Of a stretch of DNA of 64,000 bases, positions 49,333 to 58,274 are shown in pieces. The DNA lies in contig NZ_SHKP01000008.1 of assembly GCF_004217215.1 (NCBI RefSeq), positions 186,001 to 250,000 of the forward strand. Reading direction: 5' to 3'. The first letter of the stretch is position 1; each line of letters starts with the position of its first letter. Origin of the DNA: Rivibacter subsaxonicus (GTDB taxonomy: Bacteria; Pseudomonadota; Gammaproteobacteria; Burkholderiales; Burkholderiaceae_C). The notes under the pieces are model-generated. The model made no database searches. It was not told the origin of the DNA and saw only the letters and a program-made list of their open reading frames with translations. The position numbers and the translations under genes are program-made.

Positions 49333-50580
49333 ATGTATCCCATCGAAGCGAAGCACCTGCCGAGTCTGCGCGCACGCCACCGCTGGTCGGGCATCGGCCC
49401 CAACGTCTTCCTGCTTGGCATGACGAGCATGGTGACCGACATCTCATCGGAGATGGTCACTGCCGTGCTGCCGATCTACCTCGCCTTTGCGCTCGGGCTC
49501 ACGCCGCTTCAACTCGGTCTGATCGACGGCCTGACTCACGCCGCGGCCGCGGCGGTGCGCCTCGGCGGAGGCTGGTTGGCCGACCGCTGGCGCCGGCATC
49601 GCGAACTGGCCGCGTTCGGCTACGCGCTCTCCGCCGTGTGCAAGCTCGGCCTGCTCGCTGCAGGCCAGGCGTGGATAGCGCTGGCTGCCGTGCTGGCGCT
49701 CGACCGCGTCGGCAAGGCGGTGCGGACCAGTCCTCGCGATGCCCTGGTTTCGCTGAGCTGCGAGCCGCGACACGTCGGCCTTGCCTTCGGCATCCACCGG
49801 GCGCTAGATACCGCAGGAGCACTGATCGGCCCGCTGGTTGCCTTCGCGATTCTGGCCCTGCTGCCGCAGGCCTTCGACGTGGTGTTCGCCACCAGCTTCT
49901 TTGTCGCCGTCATCGGGCTCGCGATCATTGTGCTGTTCGTGCGAAACGTGGCGGACCGCGACGCGCCCTCGACGTCGCGGCGCGCTTCGCTGTCGGCGGC
50001 GGCCTCGCTGCTGAGGCCGGGGCGCTTCCGAAATTGTCTGCTGGGTGGTTTCGCGCTGGGCCTGGTCACGGTTCCCGACGCGTTCTTCTACCTGGTACTC
50101 CAGCGTCGAACCGACCTCGATCTGCACTTCTTCCCCCTGCTCTACACCGCCACCGCGCTGGGCTACCTGCTGCTCGCGGTGCCGGCCGGACGGCTCGGCG
50201 ACCGGATCGGCCGCGGACGCGTGTACCTCCTCGGCCACGGCTTCCTGCTGGCAGCTTGCTTAGCGCTGTTCGGCCTGCAATCGGGCACAGCGGCCGCGGC
50301 GACGGCACTGCTTCTTCTGGGGGCTTACTACGCCTGCACCGACGGGGTCTTGATGGCGGCTGCCAGTGCTCTCGTACCGGCGCCGTTGCGTGCCACCGGC
50401 CTGGCCGTGATGACGACAGCGACGGCGCTGGCGCGCGTGGCGGCGTCGCTATGCTTCGGGCTGCTATGGACTCGCTGGGGCATCGAGGTGGCAATTGGCG
50501 TTTTCATGCTCGGGCTGACCGCGGTGATGCTGGCAAGTTCGATGTTCTGGCTGAGCCTGGAAAGCGACCCCGCGCGATGA
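49333..50580 (+). CDS. MFS transporter
   Basis: A 415-residue, 12-helix major facilitator. The N-terminal half has FLLGMTSMVTDISSEMVTA and GGGWLADRWRRHRELAAFGY, the family loop 2-3 signature; the C-terminal half has VPAGRLGDRIGRGRVYLLGH. The substrate is unknown, and a drug or metabolite exporter is equally possible. No ribosome site is visible at ATG 49333; an alternative start lies six codons upstream. Its stop overlaps the next gene (ATGA), so the two are translated together. Confidence 0.88.
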   Translation: MYPIEAKHLPSLRARHRWSGIGPNVFLLGMTSMVTDISSEMVTAVLPIYLAFALGLTPLQLGLIDGLTHAAAAAVRLGGGWLADRWRRHRELAAFGYALSAVCKLGLLAAGQAWIALAAVLALDRVGKAVRTSPRDALVSLSCEPRHVGLAFGIHRALDTAGALIGPLVAFAILALLPQAFDVVFATSFFVAVIGLAIIVLFVRNVADRDAPSTSRRASLSAAASLLRPGRFRNCLLGGFALGLVTVPDAFFYLVLQRRTDLDLHFFPLLYTATALGYLLLAVPAGRLGDRIGRGRVYLLGHGFLLAACLALFGLQSGTAAAATALLLLGAYYACTDGVLMAAASALVPAPLRATGLAVMTTATALARVAASLCFGLLWTRWGIEVAIGVFMLGLTAVMLASSMFWLSLESDPAR

Positions 50581-51674
50581 CCACGACCGTCACCCCGCGC
50601 AGCACTGCCCAGCCCGCGGCCGCCTGGCGCTGGGGGGTGTTCGCGCTGGTGCTCGCGCTGTGCATCGCAGGTGTCGTCGGCTACGCGCTCAGGGCCGCCG
50701 GGCGCGGCAGCCAGACATCGGTGACGCCGGTCCAACCGGCGGCGGCGACCCGGCTGGCGGCGTTGCCGGCAGCGCTCGATGCCACAGCCGCACGCCCGTA
50801 TCTGTTGTTCCGCAGCACGGCGCTGGACGAGCGACACGGCCTGGTCGGCCTGGTCCGTCTCGACGCACTCGACGAGCCGCCTCAAGTGGCGGTAACGCTG
50901 CGTTGCGAACGGGTCCATTTCGCCGTCGACCGCGGCATCTGCCTCGAGGCACGGCGTGGCGTGCTGACGAGCTACAGCGCACACGTCTTTGATCGCGAGC
51001 TGAAGGTACTGCACAGCCAGCAACTTGCCGGCTCGCCAAGCCGGGCACGGATGTCGCCCGATGGCCGTCTCGCCGCGATGACCGTGTTCGTCAGCGGGCA
51101 TGCCTACTCCAGCCCGGGCTTTTCCACCCGAACCTCGATCCTCGACACGCACACCGGCCGCTGGGTCGTCGAGGACCTCGAGAGCTTCGAGGTGCTGCGC
51201 GACGACAAGCGGTTCCACGCCACCGACTTCAACTTCTGGGGCATCAGCTTCACCCGCGACGGGCACCGCTTCTACGCGACGCTGGCCAGCGGCGGGACAC
51301 CCTTCCTTGTCGAGGGCGATCTGCAAACACGCCGCATGCGCGTGGTGCAGCGCGATGTCGAATGCCCCTCGCTGTCGCCTGACAACCGACACGTGGCCTT
51401 CAAGCGCCGCGCGGCACAGGGCGAGGCCGGCTACCCCGGATGGCACATTGGCGTGCTCGAACTCGACACCGGCGCGATCCGCTTGCTCAAGTCGGAGCCG
51501 CACAGCGTCGACGACCAGGTCGAGTGGCTCGGCAACGACGAGATCGCCTACGCCCTTCCCTCCGACGGCGCGCAACCCGGCGTGTCCACCAACCTGTGGG
51601 CGATGAACATCGGCGGCAGCAGCGCGCCGCGTCGCCTGCTGAGCTCCGCTCATTCGCCTTCGGTCGTCCGCTGA
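50577..51674 (+). CDS. Membrane-anchored beta-propeller-like (TolB-type) protein
   Basis: A 365-residue protein with one N-terminal membrane helix (about 20-41) and an extracytoplasmic domain with repeating blade-like strands: RMSPDGRLAAM, SFTRDGHRFYATLASGG, SLSPDNRHVAFKR and VEWLGNDEIAYAL. The SPDGR-type lines resemble WD40-like/TolB propellers. Its role is unknown. The four-base overlap with the MFS gene suggests it helps or senses that transporter. Confidence 0.78.
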   Translation: MTTTVTPRSTAQPAAAWRWGVFALVLALCIAGVVGYALRAAGRGSQTSVTPVQPAAATRLAALPAALDATAARPYLLFRSTALDERHGLVGLVRLDALDEPPQVAVTLRCERVHFAVDRGICLEARRGVLTSYSAHVFDRELKVLHSQQLAGSPSRARMSPDGRLAAMTVFVSGHAYSSPGFSTRTSILDTHTGRWVVEDLESFEVLRDDKRFHATDFNFWGISFTRDGHRFYATLASGGTPFLVEGDLQTRRMRVVQRDVECPSLSPDNRHVAFKRRAAQGEAGYPGWHIGVLELDTGAIRLLKSEPHSVDDQVEWLGNDEIAYALPSDGAQPGVSTNLWAMNIGGSSAPRRLLSSAHSPSVVR

Positions 51675-51701
51675 GCCCGACAGCCGCCGAGCCCACCCTC
51701 C

Positions 51702-52637
51702 ATGAGCAGTTTCGCCTTCCTCTCCAACAACGCCTTCATGAAGGTCGCGCCGGCCGACGCGGCGATGCCCTACGCCGTGGCCGGCGTCGCCTGGGACGGC
51801 TGCGTCACCAACCGTCCCGGGGCGCGCTTCGGCCCGCGCGCGATCCGCGAGGCCAGCCACATGCTGTGCGATGGCGTGCATCCGCATTTCGACGCCACGC
51901 CCGAGGGCCGACTCACCGACCTCGGCGACCTGGTGTTGCCCAACACCAGCCTCGAAGGCATGCGCGCCGCGATGGGGGCGCTGGTCGACCGCATGGTCCG
52001 CGCCCACCACATGGCCTGGCTCGGTGGCGACCACAGCATCACGCTGCCGCTGCTGCGGGCCTACAAGGCCTGGCTGGGCCGGCCACTGGCGGTGATCCAC
52101 TTCGATGCGCACTGCGACACCTGGGAGGATCACTTCGGCGAGCCGAGCGGCCACGGCACCTGGGTCTACGAGGCAATCCAGGAAGGCCTCGTCGTCCGGG
52201 AGTGCTTCACCCAGTTCGGCATCCGCTCGGCCGGCCTGCGCGAGGCACGCGAGTACGTCGCCGACCAGGGCGGCCAGATCTTCAGCGCGCGCCAGTTGCG
52301 CGGCCTCGATGGGCCAGCCCAGTTGCAACCCCTGCTCCAGCGCGTGCGCGAACGCCTCGCAGCACACGGCAACCCGCCGCTCTACCTGAGCCTCGACATC
52401 GACTGCCTCGATCCCGCCTTTGCACCCGGCACCGGCACGCCCGAACCCGGCGGCATGACGACCAACCAGGTCCTGACGATTCTCGAGGAGTTGGCCGACC
52501 TGCCCTTCGTCGGCATGGATTGCGTGGAAGTGGCGCCACCCTACGACCACGCCGAACTGACCAGCTACGCGGCGGCCAGCTTCGTCTGGACCTATCTCTG
52601 CGGCCGGGTCGCCGCCGATACCCGCGGTCCGCGCTGA
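51702..52637 (+). CDS. speB: Agmatinase (ureohydrolase family)
   Basis: A 311-residue manganese ureohydrolase. Metal ligands are in WLGGDHSITLP, VIHFDAHCDTW and LSLDIDCLDPAFAPGTGTPE. The last motif and length fit agmatinase, which makes putrescine and urea from agmatine; guanidinobutyrase or arginase are alternatives. It is separated by 27 bases from the propeller gene. Its 3' end overlaps mxaL-like by 46 bases tail to tail. The putrescine-degrading genes at 60-64 kb give a metabolic link. Confidence 0.85.
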   Translation: MSSFAFLSNNAFMKVAPADAAMPYAVAGVAWDGCVTNRPGARFGPRAIREASHMLCDGVHPHFDATPEGRLTDLGDLVLPNTSLEGMRAAMGALVDRMVRAHHMAWLGGDHSITLPLLRAYKAWLGRPLAVIHFDAHCDTWEDHFGEPSGHGTWVYEAIQEGLVVRECFTQFGIRSAGLREAREYVADQGGQIFSARQLRGLDGPAQLQPLLQRVRERLAAHGNPPLYLSLDIDCLDPAFAPGTGTPEPGGMTTNQVLTILEELADLPFVGMDCVEVAPPYDHAELTSYAAASFVWTYLCGRVAADTRGPR

Positions 52638-53671
52638 AGCAGCCGCTGAGCCTGCCTGCCCAGCCACGCCTGCGCACGGACCAGATCCTCCCGCAGATAG
52701 AGCAGCAGCAGGCCGACCAGGGCAGCCGCAGCGAACCATGGCGCCAGCGGCAGGCGCACCGGCACCGTCCGCGCGAGCCCCGGATCGGTCAGCGCAGTCA
52801 CCAGGCCCGGCACGGTCTCGAGCCGCGCGTAGCGCAGGCCGGTTTCGCCGGCGAGCAGGCGCAGGTAGTCCTCGCGCAGCGCCGACAGGTGCTCACGGCC
52901 CGGCGTTGCGCCCGGCAGCGGGACGGTCTGGCTCGAAGCTGCATCTTCGCCTCCATCGACCATCGCCTCGCCGGCGACGCTGCCGCCGCGGCCGAAGCTG
53001 CGCGGGTCGGTCTGCAGCACGTCGTCGGCACCCCAGACCCCGATCGGGCGCCCGAGCGGATCGGTGCGCGGGATCGGCAGCGGCACCGACCCGCCGACGC
53101 CGATCAGCGCGCCGGCCACTGCGCCGCGCTCGCCGTTGAAGACGGGCCGAAAGCGCGGGCTCAGCGGCGGCGCCTCGTGGCCGTCAGTCAGGAACACGAG
53201 TGCCGGGTGGCTGGGCAACGCGGCGGCGATGCCGATGCCGCTGTAGAGACCCTTGGCCACCTCACTGTTGCCGGCCCAGGCCATGCGGCTGTCCAGGCGC
53301 CCGATCAGGCCCGCCAGTTCGCTGCGATGGGCACAGACCTCGACCGGCGTGATCAGCAGCAGGCTGCGGTATTCGCTGAAGATGCCGATGCCGAGCCGGC
53401 TTTCGCATGGCAGTTCGTTCAGTGCCGAGCGCAACAGCGCCCGGCTCAGCGCGAGGCGGCTGAGCGCTTCGACGGAGGCGCCGGCCGCCTTCGGCAGGTG
53501 CTGGTCCGGCACGTTCATGCTCTGCGTGATGTCGACGATCACCAGCCACTCGTGGCGCGGCGCCGTGCCGCCAACGCCCGGATTCCGGAGTGCCAGCGCG
53601 GTCAGCAGCGCCACGAGCGCCAGTGCCAGCAGGTGCCGGCGCGCCCCGGCCCAGCGCAGCAGTCGCTTCAT
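52592..53671 (-). CDS. mxaL: MxaL-like von Willebrand factor A protein
   Basis: A 359-residue membrane protein with a helix at about 13-30, a VWA domain whose metal site reads DITQSMN (DxTxS instead of DxSxS) with FLTDGHEAPP, and a C-terminal helix (WFAAAALVGLLLLYLRED). MxaL works in methylotrophs with MxaA, C and K to assemble calcium-dependent methanol dehydrogenase. Last gene of the six-gene run, overlapping mxaK by four bases. BatB-like stress proteins have the same shape. Confidence 0.72.
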   Translation of the reverse strand: MKRLLRWAGARRHLLALALVALLTALALRNPGVGGTAPRHEWLVIVDITQSMNVPDQHLPKAAGASVEALSRLALSRALLRSALNELPCESRLGIGIFSEYRSLLLITPVEVCAHRSELAGLIGRLDSRMAWAGNSEVAKGLYSGIGIAAALPSHPALVFLTDGHEAPPLSPRFRPVFNGERGAVAGALIGVGGSVPLPIPRTDPLGRPIGVWGADDVLQTDPRSFGRGGSVAGEAMVDGGEDAASSQTVPLPGATPGREHLSALREDYLRLLAGETGLRYARLETVPGLVTALTDPGLARTVPVRLPLAPWFAAAALVGLLLLYLREDLVRAQAWLGRQAQRLLQRGPRVSAATRPQR

Positions 53672-54240
53672 GGCAATCCCTGCGCCGAGCCGCGCGCCGT
53701 GGTGGCGGCGCGCTCCGCGTCCAGCGGCGGGCTGGGCGGCGCCGTCTCGTCGGGTTCGGCATCGGGCTGCAGGCGCAGCGCGCGCTCGAGGTTGTAGCGA
53801 GCGTCCCAGTGCTGCGGATCGGCCCGCAGCAGCGCGCGGTAGCCCTCCTTCGCGAGTTCGAGCAGGGCCAGCGCCTGCCCCGGCTGGCTCGACTCCCGCA
53901 GCCGCAGGCCCTGGCGCAGCAGCAGGTTGGCGCTGTTGAAGCGTGCCGCCGCGGCCAGCGCCGGATCGTCGAACAGGCCGCGATAGCGCGCCAGCGCGGC
54001 CTCCTCCTGGCCGTCGGCGGCGAGCGCGACGGCCTGCGCGAAATGCCAGTGCGCCGGCGCATCGCCCTCCGGCAGCGGGTGCGATGCCGCGCTCGCCGGG
54101 CTGGCGGCGGCCGTGGCCTGGATCGCGTCGTTCCAGGCCTGCTTCTGGTGCAGCGCGCGCCATCCGCCGAGCGCCAGCAGCAGCACCAACAGCAGCGCGA
54201 CCCAAGCGCGGTGGCGGCCGATTGCAATCTGCCGGCTCAT
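53668..54240 (-). CDS. mxaK: MxaK-like membrane-anchored TPR protein
   Basis: A 190-residue protein: one N-terminal helix (VALLLVLLLALGGWRAL), then TPR-like helices with HWHFAQAVALAADGQEEAALARYR (in part) and LLELAKEGYRALLRADPQHWDARYNLERAL (in part). The size and place between two VWA genes match MxaK, equivalent to BatC in other clusters. It overlaps mxaC and mxaL by four bases on each side, indicating tight coupling. Confidence 0.7.
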   Translation of the reverse strand: MSRQIAIGRHRAWVALLLVLLLALGGWRALHQKQAWNDAIQATAAASPASAASHPLPEGDAPAHWHFAQAVALAADGQEEAALARYRGLFDDPALAAAARFNSANLLLRQGLRLRESSQPGQALALLELAKEGYRALLRADPQHWDARYNLERALRLQPDAEPDETAPPSPPLDAERAATTARGSAQGLP

Positions 54241-55292
54241 CGACTCGGCTCCAGCGCCGGTTCGAGCGCGCGCGCCAGCAGCAGCAGCAGCAGCGCGACC
54301 AGCGCCAGCGCCAGGCAGTGCGGCACCAGCGACTGGCGCGGCACGGTGTCGATCGAGGTGATCGGCAGGTTCTCCAGGCGATCCACGTCGTCGATCGCGC
54401 GCTGCAGCGCCTGCGGGTTCTCGGCCTCGTAGGCGCGGTAGGGAATGCCGAGCGAGCGGAAGAACCGGTGCAGGAAGACCTCGGGCACCGTGTCGGCCTC
54501 GGCCGCCGTGGCACCGGCTTCGGCTGTCAGTGCCGGACTGCGCAGCGAGCGGATGTAGATCCAGTAGAGCGAGACCCGCTGCAGCCGCATCTGGCGCTCC
54601 AGGCGCTCGCGCGCGTCGGGGTCGATGTGATCGCCACCGTCCGACACCAGCAACAGGATGCGCGAACCGGTGTAGGCGCGACCCTCGAAGAACGACAGCC
54701 CTTCGAACAGCGCCGAGCCGATGTCGGTATCGGCAAGTCCGCGGCCGATGTCACCGGCGAGGATCGCCGCCTGCACGGCCGCGGGCTTGGGCGTGAAGTC
54801 GAGCACCCGCACCGGTTGTGCGCTGAACAGCAGCATGCCAAAGCGGTCGGCATCGCGGCGCGAGGCAAACTCGGCCAGCACCCGGCGCGCCGTTTGAGCC
54901 TTGGTTTCGCGGCCATCGCTGAGCCCGCGTTCGTCGCCGATGCTCTTGTAGTAGTTCGGACTGGCGCTGCCGAGCGCGTCGCGACTGACGAAGCCCTGGT
55001 CCATGCTGCGGCTGCGATCCAGCAGCAACACGATCTCGGCGCCCTTGCCCTGGCGCTCGACGATCTGCTCGGTCCGTTGCAGCCCGGCCAGGCCGAGCAC
55101 CAGGGCGGCGATCGCGAGCGAGCCGAGTGCATCGAGGCCCAGTTGCAGCAGGCGGGCCGCGCGATCGGGCGGCAGCAGCAGGAGGCTGGAGAAACGGCGC
55201 GCCGGCGCCAGCCCGCGCCACCAGGGCAGCACCGCCAAGGGCAGCAGTACCAGCAGCCACGGGTGCTCGAAGACGATCGGCGCGGACGTCAT
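54237..55292 (-). CDS. mxaC: MxaC-like von Willebrand factor A protein
   Basis: A 351-residue protein with helices near the N-terminus (LLVLLPLAVLPWW, LGSLAIAALVLGLAGL), a VWA domain with a canonical metal site (LLLDRSRSMDQ) and LLVSDGGDHIDP, and a C-terminal helix. It resembles BatA. In methylotrophs MxaC is needed for active methanol dehydrogenase. Four-base overlaps join it to mxaA and mxaK. Confidence 0.75.
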   Translation of the reverse strand: MTSAPIVFEHPWLLVLLPLAVLPWWRGLAPARRFSSLLLLPPDRAARLLQLGLDALGSLAIAALVLGLAGLQRTEQIVERQGKGAEIVLLLDRSRSMDQGFVSRDALGSASPNYYKSIGDERGLSDGRETKAQTARRVLAEFASRRDADRFGMLLFSAQPVRVLDFTPKPAAVQAAILAGDIGRGLADTDIGSALFEGLSFFEGRAYTGSRILLLVSDGGDHIDPDARERLERQMRLQRVSLYWIYIRSLRSPALTAEAGATAAEADTVPEVFLHRFFRSLGIPYRAYEAENPQALQRAIDDVDRLENLPITSIDTVPRQSLVPHCLALALVALLLLLLARALEPALEPSR

Positions 55293-56245
55293 GGCAGGCT
55301 CCCGGCCCGCCCCGCAGCCTGGCGTTCGGCGGCACTCAGGCGACGTGCCAGATCGCGCAGTTCGGTCGCACCGAGGCCGGGCTCGCGGCCCGCGAGCGAA
55401 TCGCCGACCGAGCCGAAGAAGTGGCGACTCGAAGCCTCGAAGAAGCGCGTCACGTCATCGGCCAGCGGCACAGGCCAGGCGCTGGCACGCGCCTGCGCCG
55501 CCGCGTCGGTCGCCAGCAACACGCGCCCGGCATGGGCGTCGAAGGCGGCGTGCAGTGCGTGCATGGCCGCCTCGATCCGGGCCGGCTCCTGACCACCGCG
55601 CAGCGCAAGCCGCACGGCACGTTCGGCGCGAGCGAAAGGCCGGCGCCGACGCATCAGCCACGCCTGCATGCGCGGCCACAGCAACAGCCAGCCGAGCAGC
55701 AAGGCCGCGACCACCGCGCAGCCGAGCAGCAATGCGCGCTCGCGCGCCACCGGCAGCAGTTGCGGTTCGGCGTCGGGCCGCAATTCGCCCAGGCCGCTGC
55801 GCTGCGGCGCCTCGATCGGCGTCATTGGCTCCACCAGCAGCGGCATCGCATCGACGCGCAGGTCGATAACCCGTGCCTCGGCGCCGGGTGCCAAGACCCG
55901 CAGGCGCACCGCGGGCAGCTCGTACAACGCGGGTTGCGGCGCCGACCTCAGCACCTGGTAGTGCAGGTGCAGCGTCTGCCGGGCGTCGTCGGCCGCGCCA
56001 TCGCGCTCGACGCGGCGCAGCTCGATGGCGCTGCCCTGCGCCGGCGTCGGCAGCGACTCGAGATCGAGCCGATACCCGGGCGGCACCAGCAGCACCAGCC
56101 GGCGCTCGAGCTTGTCGCCGATCTGCCAGCCGAAGGCACGCGGATCCTCGACCGCCAGCGTCGGTTGCGCACGCGCCAGCGCCGCCAGCGCCAGCAAGCC
56201 GGCGGCCAGCGCGCTCCGGATCGCCATGCGGTGCAGCGGGCGCAT
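55289..56245 (-). CDS. mxaA: MxaA-like protein
   Basis: A 318-residue protein with a signal peptide (LAAGLLALAALARA), a periplasmic domain opening VEDPRAFGWQIGDKLERRL and LDLESLPTPAQG, a membrane helix (LLLGCAVVAALLLGWLLLW) and a cytoplasmic C-terminus. The PRAFGxxIGD opening is what I know of MxaA, implicated in calcium insertion into methanol dehydrogenase. ATG 56245 is 14 bases after the mxaS stop. Confidence 0.75.
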   Translation of the reverse strand: MRPLHRMAIRSALAAGLLALAALARAQPTLAVEDPRAFGWQIGDKLERRLVLLVPPGYRLDLESLPTPAQGSAIELRRVERDGAADDARQTLHLHYQVLRSAPQPALYELPAVRLRVLAPGAEARVIDLRVDAMPLLVEPMTPIEAPQRSGLGELRPDAEPQLLPVARERALLLGCAVVAALLLGWLLLWPRMQAWLMRRRRPFARAERAVRLALRGGQEPARIEAAMHALHAAFDAHAGRVLLATDAAAQARASAWPVPLADDVTRFFEASSRHFFGSVGDSLAGREPGLGATELRDLARRLSAAERQAAGRAGSLP

Positions 56246-56259
56246 CTGCGGGCCCCGCC

Positions 56260-57150
56260 TCAGCCGCCGAGGAAGTGCGCGTTCAGCGCATCGGCATCGA
56301 AGCCATGCTCGAGGAACACCGGGCGCAGGCGGTGCGGTGCGCACAGGTCGCGCAGCGCCTCGCGCCGCCGCTGTGCCAGCGATGCCCAGTGCTCGCGAGT
56401 GGCACGGCGGCCCCAGACCAGGCGCGTGCGGCCGGTCTCCGGATCGACCAGGGGCCACAGCAGTTGCCCGAGCCAAGCTGCAGCCGGTGCGGGCAGGCTG
56501 AACTCGGCGGCATCCCACAGCACGACCGGCACCACCTGGTGGCCGGACAGCGAGTCGAACAACGCGCGGACCAGCCGGTCCGGCAGGTGGAAGTCGGAGG
56601 CCACGAACACCAGCGCCCGCCGCCGGCCAAGCCAGCGGTGCGCCTCGAGCAAGCCGCCGGCGTCGCGCGCCGACCCGGTGCCGAAGCTCAGCCCGCGCAA
56701 GGTTGCCGCCAGCTCGTAGCCGATGCCGCGCTGGCGCGTGCAGGGTCGCAGCAGGTCGGTGCGCAGGCTGGCATCGGCGCCGATGAAGCCAAAGCCATCG
56801 CCATGCCGGTGCGCCGAGCGCGCGACCGCCGCTGCCAGATCGGCCAGCGTTTCGAGCTTGGACCGAACGCCCTCGAAGCCCATCGACGCCGACAGGTCGG
56901 CCAGCAGCCAGACCGGCACAGTGCCGCGCTGGGCGTGCACGCGCACCTGCCACTGGCCGAAAGGATCGCGCAGGCTGGCCAGCAGGTCGACCCGGCGCGC
57001 ATCGCGCGCCTGCGGCAACGGCACATGGCCGCGGAACTCGAAGCCCGACTCGCCCTGGCGGCTGCGGTGCGCGCCCGGGAACAGCCCGGCCGCGGCGCGG
57101 TCGACGCGGTAGTGAAACTCGCCCGGCGCGGTGCCGGCCGGTGTGCTCAC
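56260..57150 (-). CDS. mxaS: MxaS-like DUF58 protein, GTG start
   Basis: A 296-residue protein with the DUF58 pattern: GEFHYRVDRAAAGLFPGAHRS (in part), RRVDLLASLRDPFG, and a degenerate VWA-like core (LADLSASMGFEG, FVASDFHLP). The GTG at 57150 overlaps the moxR stop as GTGA; no ATG is close. DUF58 proteins are standard partners of MoxR ATPases. Confidence 0.8.
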   Translation of the reverse strand: MSTPAGTAPGEFHYRVDRAAAGLFPGAHRSRQGESGFEFRGHVPLPQARDARRVDLLASLRDPFGQWQVRVHAQRGTVPVWLLADLSASMGFEGVRSKLETLADLAAAVARSAHRHGDGFGFIGADASLRTDLLRPCTRQRGIGYELAATLRGLSFGTGSARDAGGLLEAHRWLGRRRALVFVASDFHLPDRLVRALFDSLSGHQVVPVVLWDAAEFSLPAPAAAWLGQLLWPLVDPETGRTRLVWGRRATREHWASLAQRRREALRDLCAPHRLRPVFLEHGFDADALNAHFLGG

Positions 57151-58172
57151 GGTGCTGCGACCTGCCGCAGGATCGCCGTCACCAGCGCCGGCACGATCGC
57201 GCCGCGGCGCAGCTCGTGCACCGGCTGCAGGCACAGCCGGTGGCCGATGCACTCGGCAAACACCGCACGCACGTCCTCGGGCCGGACATGGTCGCGGCCG
57301 TCGATCCAGGCCGCCACGCGCGCCGCGCGCAGCAGCTGGCTCATGCCGCGCGGACTCGCGCCCGCGAGCACCAGGCCGGCGCTGTCGGCCTCGGCCAACT
57401 GCACGCCCGCGGCCTGCGGCTCAGCCGTGGCGCGCCACAGCCTCAGCACGTAGTCCTGCAGCGCCGGACTGGCGCTGACGCCGCGCTGGATCGCCACCGC
57501 CACGTCGCCCAGCAACTCGGGCGGCGCGAGATCGGTCGGCAGCGCGGCGATCAGCTCGTCGGTGTCGTGGAAGCGCGGGTCGAACACCAGCGCGCGCCGC
57601 GCGGCGTCGTCGGCCGGCGGCTCGATCGTGACCTCCATCATGAAGCGGTCGAGCGCGGCCTGGGCGATCTCGAAGGTCTCCTCGCGCTCGAGGCGGTTGC
57701 GATCGGCAAAGACCTGCAAGTGCGGCAGCCGCCATTCGCGGTTGAAGGCCATCACGCTCTTCTCGGCCATCACCCGCAGCATCAGCGCGTGCACCTGCGG
57801 CCGGGCCCGGTTGATCTCGTTGAAGAAAAAGATCGCCAGCCGCTCGCCCTCGCAGGTCAGTGGCCCCGGCTCGACCGCCGGTCGGCCCTCGGCCGTGATG
57901 TAGGTGTGATACAGCAGGTCGCCCGGCATCAGGTCGACCGTGCCCTCGATGCGGCCGAAACAGCCACCCATCGCGCGTGCAAAGGCGCGCAACAGCGTGG
58001 TCTTGCCGACGCCTACATCGCCCTGCAGCAGCGCATGGCCGCGCGCGAAGACGGCGATCGTGATGAGCCGGATCGCCGGCGCCTGGCCGACGATCGCGCC
58101 GGCCACCGCGTGCTCGAGCGCCAGGGCACGCGTTCGCCAATCGGCCAGCAGGGCATCAGGGGCGCGGTCCAT
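57147..58172 (-). CDS. mxaR: MoxR-family AAA ATPase (MxaR-like)
   Basis: A 341-residue ATPase with Walker A LLQGDVGVGKTTLLR, Walker B FFFNEINRARPQVHALML, sensor 1 VFADRNRLEREETFEIAQA (usually ATxNP) and SPRGMSQLLRAARVAAW. MoxR ATPases act as chaperones for VWA-containing complexes. ATG 58172 gives a normal length. First gene of the run in the exact order R-S-A-C-K-L. Confidence 0.85.
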   Translation of the reverse strand: MDRAPDALLADWRTRALALEHAVAGAIVGQAPAIRLITIAVFARGHALLQGDVGVGKTTLLRAFARAMGGCFGRIEGTVDLMPGDLLYHTYITAEGRPAVEPGPLTCEGERLAIFFFNEINRARPQVHALMLRVMAEKSVMAFNREWRLPHLQVFADRNRLEREETFEIAQAALDRFMMEVTIEPPADDAARRALVFDPRFHDTDELIAALPTDLAPPELLGDVAVAIQRGVSASPALQDYVLRLWRATAEPQAAGVQLAEADSAGLVLAGASPRGMSQLLRAARVAAWIDGRDHVRPEDVRAVFAECIGHRLCLQPVHELRRGAIVPALVTAILRQVAAP

Positions 58173-58195
58173 GCGGCATCGACCAGGTTGAAGGC

Positions 58196-58225
58196 GCTCG
58201 GGGCGCGGGTGTGGCAGCCCCGAGC
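58196..58225 (-). promoter_or_regulatory. Hairpin in the mxaR leader
   Basis: Perfect nine-base arms GCTCGGGGC and GCCCCGAGC around a 12-base loop, between the PEP-CTERM gene and mxaR. No T-run follows. It could be an operator or an mRNA structure. Confidence 0.4.
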
Positions 58226-58274
58226 ATCGCCGCAAACCGGAGCCATTGGCAATCGACGGGATTCGCTCGCCGCC

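Noticed and set aside
49019-49423. A 134-codon open frame between aceA and the MFS gene
   Set aside because: It crosses operator-like dyads, has no ribosome site or family features and continues out of frame into the MFS gene.
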